64,000 nucleotides of DNA from Phytophthora colocasiae (Eukaryota > Oomycota > Peronosporomycetes > Peronosporales > Peronosporaceae), in assembly GCA_018806915.1 (NCBI GenBank), contig JAGKQI010000020.1, forward strand, positions 310,001-374,000, written 5' to 3'. Made by a program: the position numbers and the translations under genes. Each line of letters begins with the position of its first letter. Position 1 is the stretch's first letter. Positions 47,401 through 59,577 of this stretch are shown here, piece by piece. The notes under the pieces were generated by a model. The model was not told where the DNA came from. It did no database searches and saw only the letters and a program-made list of their open reading frames with translations.

Positions 47401-49850
47401 TTTCGCAAGATTTCTGGAAGTTCTTTTCTCAGAAGCAGAAGGGTCTGTGGTACCAAAGTCACCGTCCGCGCCGTGTACGCACACATCCATGGAGTCCCAC
47501 GTGCTATTTTTCAACATTGGTAAATCAGTTGCGCGCTTTGATTTTTCAAAGCAGGTATCGCTTCGCCTTGGCAATGTCAATTTAAAGCTCGGAAACAATA
47601 CTCCTCGTATGATACAGTCATGGGAGAAAATCGAGCGATTGATTGTGGGAAAGGAAGTTGCTTGTCGTCTGGAGAGCTTAAAAAATCTTTTGGAGTCGCT
47701 TATTAATTCGTTTACAGATAAAGTGCAGGGAATTAACCAAGCTGTGGAGGCATTTGAGCGAACCGATACCGATCATCATCACGCGCGAATTATTCTCGAA
47801 GTAATGTGTATATCTAAAATGGTGCGAAGTGGAGAAGCAATATTCTCGCATAAATTGGGTCAATTGGGAGAGGAACCTGCTAAAAGTTTATCCGCCTGCG
47901 ACTCGACACAGCGCGCGTTGTATTTAATGGCTTGCAAATGGATCGCTTGCATGCTGCGGCTTCGTAAATTAATCAAGAAGCATCTAACGACGGAGGCAGC
48001 ACCACCGGCTCCAAACAGTGGTTCGTTTACGTTAGGAGGAGTTACATTTCACCCTGCGGCTGCTCTGTCACCGATGCCATCCCCACGAGTTGTAGAAGAA
48101 TCTACTCTGACACCAAGTGCCATCGTTAAGGAACCTGATTGGGGTGAAGGTTCTGAACCACTTGTTCGACGAAGGAGTAGTGGGACCCTTAGTGCTGTGA
48201 CCGAGTCAGAAACACGAAATCCAATATCATCATCGTCAACTATCGGCAGCATCGATTCGTTGAAGAGGCCGCCGCTGCCGTTCCCAAGTGTTACCGCGGA
48301 TGGAAGAGAGGTGCGTAGTACACAAGGACATTTATAGTATCGGTCGTGGTGTTACATGTAGTAATTGACACGCTGATGTGATCTAGGGTTCACGGACTGG
48401 CTGGAAGGAAGCTCTATTGGATCTTTATCGAGTTCTTGGGCGATCTGAACCTGGAAGTGACTTTACTATAGACCTGCCTGATGCGCTGACTGCAGGACAC
48501 CCAAGTCTTCCTCGTCGATCGAAGTCTCGGGTGGTGCTCGTAAACGAAACGAAGCCAATTACATGCGTAGCATATGCGTTATCAACGGACTCGTACGAAG
48601 AGGAGCTGGATGGATGGAAAGTTCGTGTCCACAGCGAAGCAGCGGAGTCGGTTGCATCCCAGAGTCGAAATGGCGACAGCGCAAGCACGAATTGGTCGCG
48701 TGCAGCTTTGGAAACCTCGCTAAATACGCCGTTTAAATACTCCGCAGTGGAAGTGCCGCTCCATTTGTCGCTCCTTTCGGGCAAAACGTCATCAACAACG
48801 TCCAGTACATGCTGGGAACTTTCGACAATCGCATACCACCCCCTGCAGGTACGATTGTATTTATTTACTGTTCACAGCTCTATCAGTGCAACTAACCTAC
48901 ACAATCTTGATGATGATGATGGTTAGTTTGAAGTCCTACGGGAACTTTTCTATGGTAGCCTACCGAGTTTTGTGTTTTCGATATCTCATGTGGCAAACTG
49001 GGACGCAAACGGTGGTAAATCTGGTGCCTCATTTTATCGAACGCTGGACGACCGTTTTGTCGTCAAGCACATTTCATCGACGGAAATGCAGGTGCGTACC
49101 ATGATTTTAAGTTTGAAAACGGTCAAAGACACTAACTTTTATTGGTCTTCATTGTGGGTTTAGAGTTTCCTAGGATGCCTTCCGGGGTATTTTAAATATA
49201 TGGCGAGTATATACTTCGATGGCCGTGCTAGCCTGTTGTCGAAGACTGTTGGGCTTTACCAGACCACCATAACCCGAAAAGATTCCGGCCAAAAAATGGT
49301 GCAATATATTTGCGTCATGGAAAATGCTTTCTACCAGAAGCAGCTTACGCGGACCTATGATCTCAAGGGTAGCTCTCGGAACCGCTTTACCAAGCCACGA
49401 CCAACCTTAGATGTCCCTCAGAACGGTACCAGCAACCGTGTACTCCTCGATGGCAATTTTCTGGAATTCACGAAAGGCCACCCTATGGGAGTCCTCGCTG
49501 AAGATCACGAATTTATATTGAAAGCTGTACAAAACGATACCGAGTTTCTCTACTCAATTAACATCGTGGACTACTCGATGATTGTGGGACTAAGCTACCG
49601 GCTAGACGACAACGGGGAGAAGGAAGAATCGCCATCTGAAATGTCCGTCGGCATCATTGACTATATGCGTCAATTTGACCTCATCAAGCGAGTGGAAAGT
49701 GTTGGCAAGTCTGTTGGTATGATCGCTGGACAATCATCCCCTACGATTATTGAACCAGGACTTTACGGAAAACGATTTCGAGATGCCATCCGCCGGTACT
49801 TTATGCCAGTAACTCCAATATCTTCTGGCTCAAATGATGACTGTATCTGA
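44419..49850 (+). CDS. FAB1: Phosphatidylinositol 3-phosphate 5-kinase (Fab1/PIKfyve), 10 exons
   Basis: Exons: 44419-44483, 44564-44609, 44722-44764, 44839-44912, 44984-45694, 45760-46947, 47015-48310, 48387-48848, 48927-49091 and 49164-49850, giving 1578 residues. A FYVE zinc finger near residues 68-135 has WMPD, RRRHHCRLC and RVCKFC and binds PI3P. A TCP-1/Cpn60-like region (about 430-600) has PRILLFACGISYDR and VDKISALEPDVIFVEK. The C-terminal PIP kinase (about 1230-1565) has FVVKHIS, YDLKGSSRNRF, LLDGNFLEF and NIVDYSMIVGL. The enzyme makes PI(3,5)P2 on endosomes and vacuoles. Small exons 2 and 3 were placed by phase and are less certain. Confidence 0.94.
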
Positions 49851-49882
49851 TTCCAGCCGGACCTCGATGCTACTGCTCCTTG

Positions 49883-52800
49883 TTATGATAGAGAAGATGT
49901 TGGAGGCGGCGCAAGCGCTCGGCTAATCGCTTCAATATGTGCTGATGTCGAAACGATCGGCAAAATACAGCGGCATCGAGTGAAATGAACTGCGTGGCGT
50001 GCACATTTCTTTCGGAAGTGTTTCGTTCCAATGCTGACACCTCGGAGACCATTGGTGATGGGATATACGAACTGTAGGGCTGAGGGAGGATTCCCACTCC
50101 CGGGATGTGGCTTTTGTTGGTAAATGAAGTGCATCTTCGGTGGTGGCTGAACTGAAATAGAGAAGTTTGCTGCACTCTTTGCTTTCAGGTCTTGCGTGGG
50201 CATTCGGAGCGCTGGAACCAAAATTACACGTTGAGCTATGGCTTCAACAAGGCGCACAGTATCGTCTGGCCTTACGGGCAATGGCAACATGAGTGCGTTC
50301 TTATCGCCAGTGCTGAAACCCCGTAAATTAATGGATTGAACACATTCTGCAAGAGGAGCGATGCAACTGGTAGTCGTGATGCCGACGCAGCTAACGAAAC
50401 ATTCAGCTGTCATGCGATTGATTGTCGATACGCTGTGAATGGACATTTTGTCGCCTTTACGAGTAAATTCTCTTCCGCACAGAGTCTCAGCGTAAGACCA
50501 ATTCAGATAGCACAGCAATGCCATTGAACTTGAATGAGAGAAAAAGCCGTTGTAAGTGACGCACGACTCAAAATCAAATCCGTCCAAGCGGAATGATAAA
50601 CCGCACTAATACCAGCATGTATCACAGTGAGTTAGTTATACATGTATGACTTTGGAAACACTAGCGAATAACTCACATACCTTTTCAATGACAAGCATAA
50701 CACGACGCCCGTTAATGCTCACACCTCGCTGAAATACTCGCTGTGCCATGTAAAATGTGCAGGTTCCTTCACGAAATGCTGCAGCTCTTAACCGTCCTCT
50801 ATACCCACGAAACACCCGCTGAATTTCGCCCGCCTGAACTCTCCATCGTCGAAGAAGCTTTCGGAATGCATAGCCCTTGTATATTTTCTGGATAGCTACA
50901 GCACTACAGCGTCTCAGTTCTCGGAGCAGAAAATTCTCGTGAAGTCGCCGATACATTTCATCTGCCTGTTGTTGTCGAATATTACTCAAAAGTTTCTCAC
51001 GTCGAGCCTCAGCTCTGAGTCGAAATCCACGATACGCCCTCTGAATGTCAGTAGCTGCTCGAGAGCAAATGATGGCGCTCCGGTGCTGCTGCCGCATCTT
51101 CAGTATCGAGGAGATCAGCATCACTTTGTGCAAAACTTGTTTCGTCTGTTGATCTTCGTTTTGTACATGTTGAGTGTCTGGCTGACTCGTAGTTGGATCA
51201 ACAAAAACTATAGAAGTGAGGAGAAACTCAGCGGCCGGCTTGGTAAGTCGCAACTTCGATCTTGATTCCGAAAACCGTGCAAGATCGCTTGGTTTGATAT
51301 TGAGCCCGACAAACTCCTTCTGGTACAACTGGATGATATCAGCTTTCTTGGATAACCTTTGAGATGTTTTTTGTGAAATGGTTCTCGACACTGGCCTCTT
51401 CGAAAAACTCGTGCTGCTGCTTCCCCATGTAGTGGCCCCCCTGGTTGTATTTCCAGCAGTTGGTTCTTTACCCTCTTTATCGTCAGGTTTGAACAGCTTC
51501 AAGATATCGAGTACTTCATCGTCCGATATGTAAAGTGCGTTAATTCGGCAAACTGTCGAATTGTCGGCAGGAGTCACCACGGTGTAATGATTGAGCTTTG
51601 AAACCAGTAGGCGGACCTTCTTACCCTTCTTCGCAGTGAAAACTTCTTTCAGCAACACATTTACTTGTCGGAAATTGAAGACTGAACAAAATCGGTGATA
51701 GTTGAGTAGCAAGCGATCCACCATATCGACGCGGTGTAGATAACCTGGGATTGCATATTCTTGGGGTAGTTGTGCCAGAGCTTTTGCGTAATTTGCTTCT
51801 GCCCGAGAAAGCTGGTCGCGGCTTTGGCACAAAATGGCCAAATCCAAAAAGGCTTGGGCATCGTTTGAACGCAGCAATTGCGCAGGTTGGAAGAAGTGGG
51901 TCTCGCACTGCCATAAAAGCATGACGAACAATAGTTAGTGCTAAACATCAGTGCAAATATTTCAAATAGCAAATCAACGAACCTCGGATAGAATCTCATT
52001 ATCTACACCGATCTCCTTCGCTTGTTTGAGAAGTGCCATGGAAGTGTCTAGATCTTCACACATTGCTTGCAAAAGGACTGAATAGAAAAACACAAACTTC
52101 ACTGACGACGGAAAAAGCCGCAAGCCGTCCTCACAGAGAGTTTTTGCACCTTTAAAGTCGTGAAGGCCCACATATAGCACCATAAAACACGCAAAGAGAG
52201 AGTCTTCAGTGCAGTGTTCCAACTGACAGCTCTTACACCTCGGATACTGTGAATGTATCTCACTCGCCCGAACCAGTTCTCTAACATGTCGAGTTTGTTC
52301 GAATCGGATCGCCACAGCGCGTTGTCTTCCTTTCCAGCCACGATAACAACGTTGAATCTCCGTTGCCACATCACTGCGTCGTTTGTGTAAAATTGCCATC
52401 ACTATACGCCATAGTCTTCTGCCACGGATATACCTCTGGAAGTTCGAAATCCGCTGGTTCATAGTTCGAATGTGCTCGTATAGAACCAGATCTCGACATC
52501 GATGTCCTCGATACCAGGCCTGAATTCTCGTAGCTTGATTATACCGTTTCATTAGAAGTCGCGTCTGTACCTTCCGATTCACTAAAAGACGTTGAAATGC
52601 AAACTGAATGCGCGCTGCTGCTTTTTGATTCCGCAGACAATAAAACGCCCTCCATTCTTTGCGAGCGGCAACACCACGGAAAATCTTCTGGATCTCAGTA
52701 GCTGCGTAAATGGCTTCGTGGCCGTAATGAGGCAGTAATATTTGATGTTGCTGCTGGTATAGTTTCCGCGCGTGCTTAAGTGATGAATGATACAGAATCA

Positions 52801-53146
52801 ACACGCGTTCGTCTAACTCCGGCAGCTTGGGCTCATAACCTTGTGGTTTTATCCGTGGAGGAAATCTCGTAACTTGCTTCTTGACCCTTTTCACCTTCAG
52901 TTCCTTGTTCTGCGGTGCTTCAAGCAGTTTAAGAGCCGAACTGGACGAATTCTGATCGCCTTCCAGTCGTTCCTCGGCGGGATTTAACGGAGCAGGCCGG
53001 GTCCCAGGATCTACACGATACTGACTATCTCGCAGCTTCAACGCTGCACTGACCAGGTATGGCAGACGCGTAGTTTCTCCAGTATTACTCGCAGTAGGGC
53101 CAGATACCGGCTTCGCGTCTCGAGAACGCTGACCTGATGGGGCCAT
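49883..53146 (-). CDS. IQ-repeat (calmodulin-binding) protein, 3 exons
   Basis: Exons (minus): 53146-51983, 51907-50681 and 50605-49883, all joined in phase 0, giving 1037 residues. Many IQ-like motifs are visible: AATEIQKIFRGVAARKEWR, ATRIQAWYRGHRCRDL, ATEIQRCYRGWKGRQR, ATDIQRAYRGFRLRAE and AGEIQRVFRGYRGRL. A TPR-like segment (DLAILCQSRDQLSRAEANY) lies at the start of exon 2. The C-terminal exon has no recognised domain. Multiple IQ motifs suggest calmodulin or myosin-light-chain-like partners; a cytoskeletal or flagellar role in zoospores is a guess. It converges with FAB1, 32 bases apart. An upstream in-frame ATG at 53170 is possible. Confidence 0.85.
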
Positions 53147-53500
53147 TGTCAGGCGAAACCACTTCAACACTACAAGGGTTAAAAAACGTTACAAGGATTA
53201 ACCAGTTGCGTTCCGCCGAGGCGGAGACGGTAACCGTAGCATCTGTTCTTATATAGGATATCCTGGCCGTGGGTATCGTACAGGGCAGGTAGCGTCCTGC
53301 ACCTTCGACACAAGCTGTAGCAAATGGTTGTCCATGCTTGTACCAAGTTGCGTCCGCGCAAGTGGTCTATGTGGAGCGCTAGGGCGCTTCCTCACGTGGG
53401 GCAATTTTCTGCACAGTGAGCGACAGATATTAATGTAACGTTTATATATGTCCCTCAGTGTACACAAACAAATGCTACAGTCCTTATCGTACTCAGGAAA
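53147..53500. promoter_or_regulatory. Divergent promoter region, IQ protein and WD40 gene
   Basis: The 354-base gap separates the two divergent ATGs (53146 minus, 53501 plus). I see no clear CCAAT or initiator match and no other feature. Confidence 0.35.
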
Positions 53501-54767
53501 ATGGCGACGCCCCAGCGCTCGGTCTTCTGTGACCGCCCTTTCATCACATACCCGACGCGGGACCGGTTGTATGGGCTCTGCTGGAGGCCTGATGTGAGCT
53601 CACTACGTATCGCCGCCTCCACGTTCATTCCAGGTGAATACGCCAACAAAATCGAGGTAAAACAGCAACCATTGCGAAAAGCTACATAGTTTTCATTAAT
53701 TGTCTACGCAGATCTTCCACCCTGCTGCTAACCAAAAGGAGGTGGTCTCTGCACTGGAAATCGATCACCCATACCCGCCTACCAAGATCATGTGGTCACC
53801 AGCTTCGCTCAACTCGCACGTGGAGCTACTGGCCACGACCGCCGACTTCCTGCGCCTCTGGACCATATCGGACTCGTCCATTGAGCTGCACTCGAGGTTC
53901 ACGGAGGTTTGTGAAACTGTTTATGCTGCAATTTTACTGTACAATATATTCATCTCTCCCTGCGTGTACAGAAGAAGAATAACAATGATGCTTGTGCGCC
54001 GCTCACTAGCTTTGATTGGAATGAACTGGAGCCCAATATCATTGGCACCTCCAGCACGGGTACTACGTGCGTCATCTGGGACATCAATGTACGTGTCTTG
54101 GCAAGCATTATGCATTTATTGCTTGATGTTAATGGCCTTTATTCGGCAGCAACCCACGTCGCCGTTAAACCGGATAGTTTCTCATGAGACAGAGGTCTAC
54201 GATATTGCATTCTCGAGTAATGATCCAAAGAAGTTTTCTACCGTCGGTGGAGATGGTTCCCTGCGGTTATTTGACTTGAGGTGCGTAACATATCCAGCAT
54301 CGTCGATTTGGTTTCACTTCGGTTAATTTGTGAATTGGTACAGGGCGTTGGATGGAAGCCTTATAACATACGTTCACCCGGACTCGACGCCTCTTCTCCG
54401 GTTAGCGTGGAACAAACGGGATGACCGTTTTATTGCAACATTCGCCGACGATAGCTCCAAAATTTCTGTGATCGACTTGCGTCGCCCGCTCATCCCAATG
54501 ACGGAGCTGGACCACCACAAGGCTGCTGTCAACTCGATGTCGTGGTCGCCTCATTCAAGATACGATCTCTGCAGTGCGGGCGAAGACAACACTGCGTTTG
54601 TGTACGATATTTGTGCTCAGATGACGAGGTCCGGAGAGAATGTTGACGAGCGCTGTTACAGCTTATTGACGTCGGACGAACCTATTAACCAGATTCGGTG
54701 GTCCCCGACGGAGCCCAATTGCATCGCTCTGTGCGATGAAAAAGCATTGCACGTTGTTCAGATGTAG
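53501..54767 (+). CDS. DCAF7: DCAF7/WDR68 (TTG1/AN11)-like WD40 protein, 5 exons
   Basis: Exons: 53501-53656, 53712-53906, 53972-54088, 54150-54280 and 54344-54767, giving 340 residues; human DCAF7 has 342. Family landmarks are RLYGLCWRPD, DHPYPPTKIMWSP, GTTCVIWDIN, ETEVYDIAFS, GGDGSLRLFDLR, HKAAVNSMSWSPHS and EPINQIRWSP. The protein is a WD40 propeller scaffold. In animals it binds DYRK kinases and CUL4-DDB1; in plants the homologue TTG1 works with MYB/bHLH factors. A single-copy ancestral version is expected in oomycetes. It converges with the next gene (99-base gap). Confidence 0.9.
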
Positions 54768-54866
54768 CCAGCATTTTATTCAACCAATCCGTAATGCAAA
54801 GTGTGCTCGGAGTACTTGGGAAGTATATGCTCATTATCTTGCACTGGTTCGGGATAGGTCGGTCGA

Positions 54867-56348
54867 TCAAGCATATATGAGCTTTCCGGCTGGGCTGCAC
54901 GGTAAAAACTTTGTTGTCTCGATAACCAACGAGTCACGCAGAGCTGGTAAGTCGTGGTCGACGCACCATTTCTTCAAATCTGACGCATCTACCGGGATGC
55001 CATCCTCTAGCACGACACGAGCTCGGATAATGCCTTGTTCGCGGTTTGTACTACCTTGAATCAGTACGAGGGCATCTGTGACGTCAGGGTGAGCACAAAT
55101 GACTGCTTCTATCTCGTTGGGGGAGTATGAAGTCCGTTGGCCTTGCCACTCTCCCTCGACCGTCGGGCGGAGACGGCCCTGAAGCCACACACAGTCAATC
55201 CCATCCTTATCTTGTGTTACAGCTCCCAAGTCAGACGTATGGTGCTCCCCAACCAAGCGATGAAGCACGCGCTCTTTGACGTATCCGGCAGATTGCCACG
55301 GTGTCTTCATCGTGACCTCACCACTAGCCTCCGTTCCAGTCTCCACTCCTGGCCATACGCTGCCAACATAGAGCTGCTTCTCGTTGCTCTCCATCATATT
55401 TAATTCCTCATCGAACGCCTTGCCGTGCAAATACCAAGCTGCCATGTCTCCCATTTCTGTCGACCCGTAGTTTTGCATCAACTGGAGTCCAAAATCGTCT
55501 CTCATCTTGCGAAATAACGGCAACGACAGACGTGTGCCCGCGCAGTATGGAACATCGGCATACAGCGCAGTCGGCGGCATCGCGGCGAGTGCGGTGTACG
55601 TCCCAGGTGTCGCGTAAAGAGCCGTAAAGAGCTCACTGCGCTGCGCGAGCAGCGTGTAGAGCCCCACAGCACTGGAGGCGAAACAAAGTTCCGATTGAGC
55701 GTCGTACGGAGATGTGTAGAGCGCGAAGATAGTATTGATGGAGAAGGCGTGCGAGATGGAAGTGCCGCATATAATACGGGCTGGACCCTTGGGGAAGAGC
55801 TGCTGGTGCGTTGACTCTCCTTGCAGCATCATTCGGTCCCACGTGCAGGGAACGACCTTGGGCTCGCCCACACTTCCAGACGTGAGCATGCAGACACAAC
55901 CACCTTTAGTTATCTCATCTTCTTGAAGCCAGGGGATCGTAGTGGCTTCCTCTCCTGCTTGAGGGTTGGTTTCGTCCTGAACGTTAACAGAGACCTTCAA
56001 GTCATCCACACTGAGCACTTTAGTGATACCTGTCTGTGCCTTGACATGTTCCAGCAGAGCCACGCGGCTTTTACTCACAAGCACGCAGACGCATTGCAAG
56101 TGCATGGCTGCCAGCATACAGGCCACACTGGTGCGGTCATTGTCCAGTATCAGCACGAAGGCGTCACCACGCTTGACACCTGCACGCTGCAACAAAGTGA
56201 GTCCCAACGGCTGCAGCTCAGCGCGCATCCCATTACGCAGAACTTGCACGCGCCTGTCGGCGGATCGTATCAGCGCCGCCTCAGCTGGACTTCCATCGGC
56301 GTTGAACAGCACCAACTCTCCGCGCTTCACGCCCAAATGCGCCATCAC
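54867..56348 (-). CDS. Adenylate-forming (acyl-CoA synthetase-like) enzyme
   Basis: This is an intronless 493-residue protein of the ANL superfamily. The phosphate-binding loop is LTSGSVGEPK (about residue 155) and the A5-type motif is QNYGSTEMGD (about 290). The C-terminal domain has SPNEIEAVICAHPDV and the catalytic lysine in SPAGKLIY at the end. The usual YRTGD is replaced by HTSDLG, so the hinge region is divergent. The chain activates a carboxylate as an acyl-adenylate; the substrate cannot be told. There is no peroxisomal tripeptide at the C-terminus. The lack of introns contrasts with most neighbours. Confidence 0.85.
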   Translation of the reverse strand: MMAHLGVKRGELVLFNADGSPAEAALIRSADRRVQVLRNGMRAELQPLGLTLLQRAGVKRGDAFVLILDNDRTSVACMLAAMHLQCVCVLVSKSRVALLEHVKAQTGITKVLSVDDLKVSVNVQDETNPQAGEEATTIPWLQEDEITKGGCVCMLTSGSVGEPKVVPCTWDRMMLQGESTHQQLFPKGPARIICGTSISHAFSINTIFALYTSPYDAQSELCFASSAVGLYTLLAQRSELFTALYATPGTYTALAAMPPTALYADVPYCAGTRLSLPLFRKMRDDFGLQLMQNYGSTEMGDMAAWYLHGKAFDEELNMMESNEKQLYVGSVWPGVETGTEASGEVTMKTPWQSAGYVKERVLHRLVGEHHTSDLGAVTQDKDGIDCVWLQGRLRPTVEGEWQGQRTSYSPNEIEAVICAHPDVTDALVLIQGSTNREQGIIRARVVLEDGIPVDASDLKKWCVDHDLPALRDSLVIETTKFLPCSPAGKLIYA

Positions 56349-57791
56349 TGATGTACCGTTTTAAGGCAAGTAAACCCAAACCGACCAAGCCTTCTAAACA
56401 GACTACGAGACATTACATAAGAAAGGTTTTACAGTCTGTATGCGAAACTCGGAGTGCCGATCATCCGATAGAAGTGTCTCGCTTGAGGCAGGCCCAGGTA
56501 ACCTGGGCCAGCAGCAGACCAGCAGCAGACGGCGTGTTTACAACCATCACGTGCAGCTTGGCTTACGCACAGGTGTTGCTGCTGCCGTGTAGACTACACT
56601 GTAGTTGGTCTCCTTTTCCTCGTATCCAGCCGGGGATGGAACTTCACTCGCAGTGCCAATGTGGAATCCCCATCGAGAATTCGGTGCGCCGAGTTTATTT
56701 TGCATGCTGTTGTCGTACCCGCCCCCATCGGTTGATCGGGAACTCTTGTAGCGATCGGATGAGCGCTTGAATTATCAGACGGCGACGGGGACAGGCGTGG
56801 TGCCGACTGCAAGTCACGCTCAAACACACGACAGGCGCTAGAATGCCATGGACGCTGGCATTGGTGTACATGTACCGGTAGTGATCGCTCGCATGCCAGC
56901 TCAACATGTAGAGCGAGCGAAGCGGCGCTTTAAATAACGGCTATTGCAACTGACAAAGCAACGATTAACGGAATAAGGTTGAGTGGTCCTGCAGCGACTT
57001 GCTCGGGCAGGTTGAACCACGTCAAGTGCTGCTCGCCATCTGACAGGGCCGACAGAGTGCATACGGCTTGAAGCGATTGGGGCTTGCAAAGCGAGTTCAT
57101 AGACCCTCAGAACACGCAGCGCGGCATCATCAACCGGTAGGTCTTCTCTTCTCGCTCCTTCCGCCACTTGAAGCGCGGTGCAGTATCTATGGTGGGCAGG
57201 GGCGGACGGTCGACTGCCAGCCATGTCGCTGCTTGGTGGCGCTTCGTTACGAAGTTCGTACACGTCGCGGGCTGGCCGCCATTCGTTGCTCGAACGCGAC
57301 TTGACCACGCTCAAGTCGCGGTCATGCTTCGAAGCGCCACGCACACGGCAAATCTAGATGACAGCGCGTGCTGGCGCGTTCAACCGTTGAAACCTCTTCC
57401 GATCCGGCCGAGCGCTCCTGTGGTTGGCCGGCACGAAAGCGACACCACAAGCAATGCGAGAGTGGATACCATCGTTGTGCATTTGTGCTAAAGTGCGACG
57501 GCGTGAGAAATGCGCACTGGTCTCTCGCCCGCCGAATGATGGTGCCGGTCGGGCTCTGCACGCCCCATACAAACTCCAAGATGTGGCGTTTCAGCTAACT
57601 GCACTCATTTGGTGTGCAGCTAGTGTGACACGAGAGCGTCCAATCGCTGTAGCCAGCCCTCGCCACCACCGACTCTCATTACGCGACTTGCCGCCTCTCA
57701 GCGATTCCTCCTGCCCAGCGATAGCGCCCGCTATCCAAATACCATTCCGTTCTCCGCTACTTCGAAGCACGGCGTATCGACTACAACCTCC
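56349..57791. other. 1.4-kb region without a supported gene
   Basis: Several short frames exist on both strands (for example 56351-56770 plus and 57344-56901 minus), but none has a recognisable domain or consistent codon use. A few perfect hairpins occur, such as GCGACTTGACCACGCTCAAG near 57297 with its partner arm. These recall the Gypsy hairpin style, so a retrotransposon scrap is possible. The last ~200 bases are probably the promoter and 5' UTR of the next gene. Confidence 0.4.
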
Positions 57792-58451
57792 ATGAGTTCT
57801 TCTTGCGTCGTTCCTGTGTCTCCAGTGGCTGCGCTCAAGCGCGCTCGCAGTGCCGACGACGACCTGCGCCTCCTCAAGGTGAGCAAGCAGGCCAGCGACG
57901 CCTCGCCGCACTCTCCTCGTGCCGTGGCTGCCGCCGTGCTTGCCCAGCGTCAGCAGCAGATCCTCCAGCATCAAATGCAGATACAGCAGCAGCAGGAGCA
58001 CAACGAAGTGTCTCCTTTCGTGTTGGCGTGCGGCAACATTCGCTACGCCATCACTTTCATTCAGAACTCGCGCCGCCACGCGCTGGCGCTGTGTCTGCAG
58101 AACCAGTGGGAGCGTGCACTTACCGTGCTCGAGAAGATCGAGCGCGCTAACGACAAGATCTCGCGCCAACGCCGCTCCAAGGTGCGCAAGCAGGCCAATG
58201 CCAACGCCGACCGAATCTTCGACGCCGAGGCAATGCCGACGCAGCAGCCGCAGGTTCCCTCGCCCGTCAAGGCCAGCAAACCGAAGCGCAGCGTGCGCTT
58301 TAGCGACGAAGTGCAAGTCGCTGTGACCGAGATGGTCGACCGCTCGCCCGCCCCTATGCCTATGCTCATGCGCGATGAGATTCTGGTGCTGCGCGCGTCA
58401 CGCTCAATCCCGCTCCGCAACTTCTCCGAGTTCTGGAGCACCTCGGTGTAG
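57792..58451 (+). CDS. Unknown protein with possible PP1-docking motif
   Basis: This intronless frame of 219 residues has strongly GC-ending codons, as in highly expressed genes. A Gln-rich stretch (RQQQILQHQMQIQQQQ) at about 52-68 is followed by a helical segment (ALCLQNQWERALTVLEKIERAN) of low-complexity coiled character. Near residue 168 it reads KRSVRFSDEV, which fits the RVxF motif by which regulators dock on protein phosphatase 1. No catalytic domain is seen. A PP1-regulatory role is inference from one short motif. Confidence 0.7.
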   Translation: MSSSCVVPVSPVAALKRARSADDDLRLLKVSKQASDASPHSPRAVAAAVLAQRQQQILQHQMQIQQQQEHNEVSPFVLACGNIRYAITFIQNSRRHALALCLQNQWERALTVLEKIERANDKISRQRRSKVRKQANANADRIFDAEAMPTQQPQVPSPVKASKPKRSVRFSDEVQVAVTEMVDRSPAPMPMLMRDEILVLRASRSIPLRNFSEFWSTSV

Positions 58452-58728
58452 GCTTCCTATCCATATTCGTACCCATGCGTGCATATTAGTCTGTAGCATC
58501 ACTATTTATTGCCATGACACAACTAGGACAAGAATACACAAAATTATCGTGGCATATTAGCCGACACCAAAACAACCTTCAACTCCATGATTTGAAAAAC
58601 TTCTTCGTCCCCCCACGTCTCACGAGTAAGCCCCGAAGAAAATCCGAGGCTCCAGGAGAATCATGCCGCTGGACCTATTTGGTCATGTCGTGTTATGCTA
58701 GCACCCCAATATCGTCTTCTGGATGCAG

Positions 58729-59321
58729 TCAGCTAGCTGCTCGGCAGTAACGCGCGGAGAAGTGGACCAGCACGAGTGTATCCACGTCCTGAAACAGCTT
58801 CTCGTTATCTGCGATCTACACAAGTTGAAAACGACAACACGGCGATAATTCAGTTGACGGCAAATTCACACCAGCGAGTTTCTAGCTCAACGTGAATCGT
58901 GCAACATACCTGATCGATATGCATGGATTGCGTCTTGGCTCGTCATCTTGGAGTCAGCGTACGTTGCCTGCAAGTTGCAGAGCAAAGCAACAAGTCCATC
59001 TTAGTCGTCGGTGCCTCTTATTCATCAGTACAGTATCCGTACAGTATCCGTTCGGGACAGCTCCGCACCGTATCAGTACAGTATCCGTTCGGGACAGCTC
59101 CGCACCTCGGTGATGAGCAGCTTCACTTGCAACAAGTTCTTTGCTCGCCCATCATTTGCCGCCGTTGTGAACGCCTCGATGGTGGTGTCGCCCGTGTACG
59201 CAGCTTCAGGCGTCAACTCGGCGCTCGTGATCTCCTGACCAGCACGCTTCAGCGCTGCGATCTCAGAGCCAGGCAGATGCTGGTACTCCGGCTTCAGTCG
59301 GTTCTTCTTCTCGTATAACAT
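58729..59321 (-). pseudogene. C-terminal relic of tRNase Z (ribonuclease Z-like)
   Basis: Three minus-strand pieces, 59321-59106, 58967-58910 and 58815-58729, fit the last part of tRNase Z. Landmarks are LKRAGQEI, TPEAAYTGDTT, LLITE then ATYADSK, MHIDQIADNEKLF, and VLVHFSARY before the stop. The N-terminal half with the HxHxDH metal site is absent upstream. The middle piece is 58 bases where a multiple of three is needed, so it carries a one-base insertion. The methionine at 59321 is internal to the ancestral protein. Confidence 0.72.
59033..59106. repeat. 37-bp tandem duplication at a splice border
   Basis: Units 59033-59069 and 59070-59106 differ at one base. The right unit ends exactly at the exon end of the tRNase Z relic and contains its GT donor (minus strand). 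The duplicated copy therefore lengthens the intron and offers a second donor. Confidence 0.85.
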
Positions 59322-59577
59322 GTCGAAAAAAAATTCAAACCTATTGGAAAACCTTCAGAAACAATTTAACAGTCACGATAGCACCGAGTGCTTCTTTGCA
59401 ATCAACAATGTAAACGAACTGAGAACGTCAAGTACAAGACTTCCACGCCAGGTCGCGTCATTGAAGCAGAACTTGAAGTTGCAACCGCAGTCTATTCAGA
59501 CCCATCTAATTGCATATCAGGTAAAAATTATACAAAAGCATAACTCAAATAGAAGGCCAACTCGATTGGCAGCAACG

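Noticed and set aside
56351..56770. 139-codon plus-strand ORF upstream of the adenylate-forming enzyme
   Set aside because: No domain, mixed composition, and it begins within bases of the divergent start codon; it looks like chance.
59320..59577. N-terminal extension of the acidic protein from the ATG at 59320
   Set aside because: In frame, but AT-rich and unlike the downstream codon use; it overlaps the edge of the tRNase Z relic. The start at 59578 was preferred.
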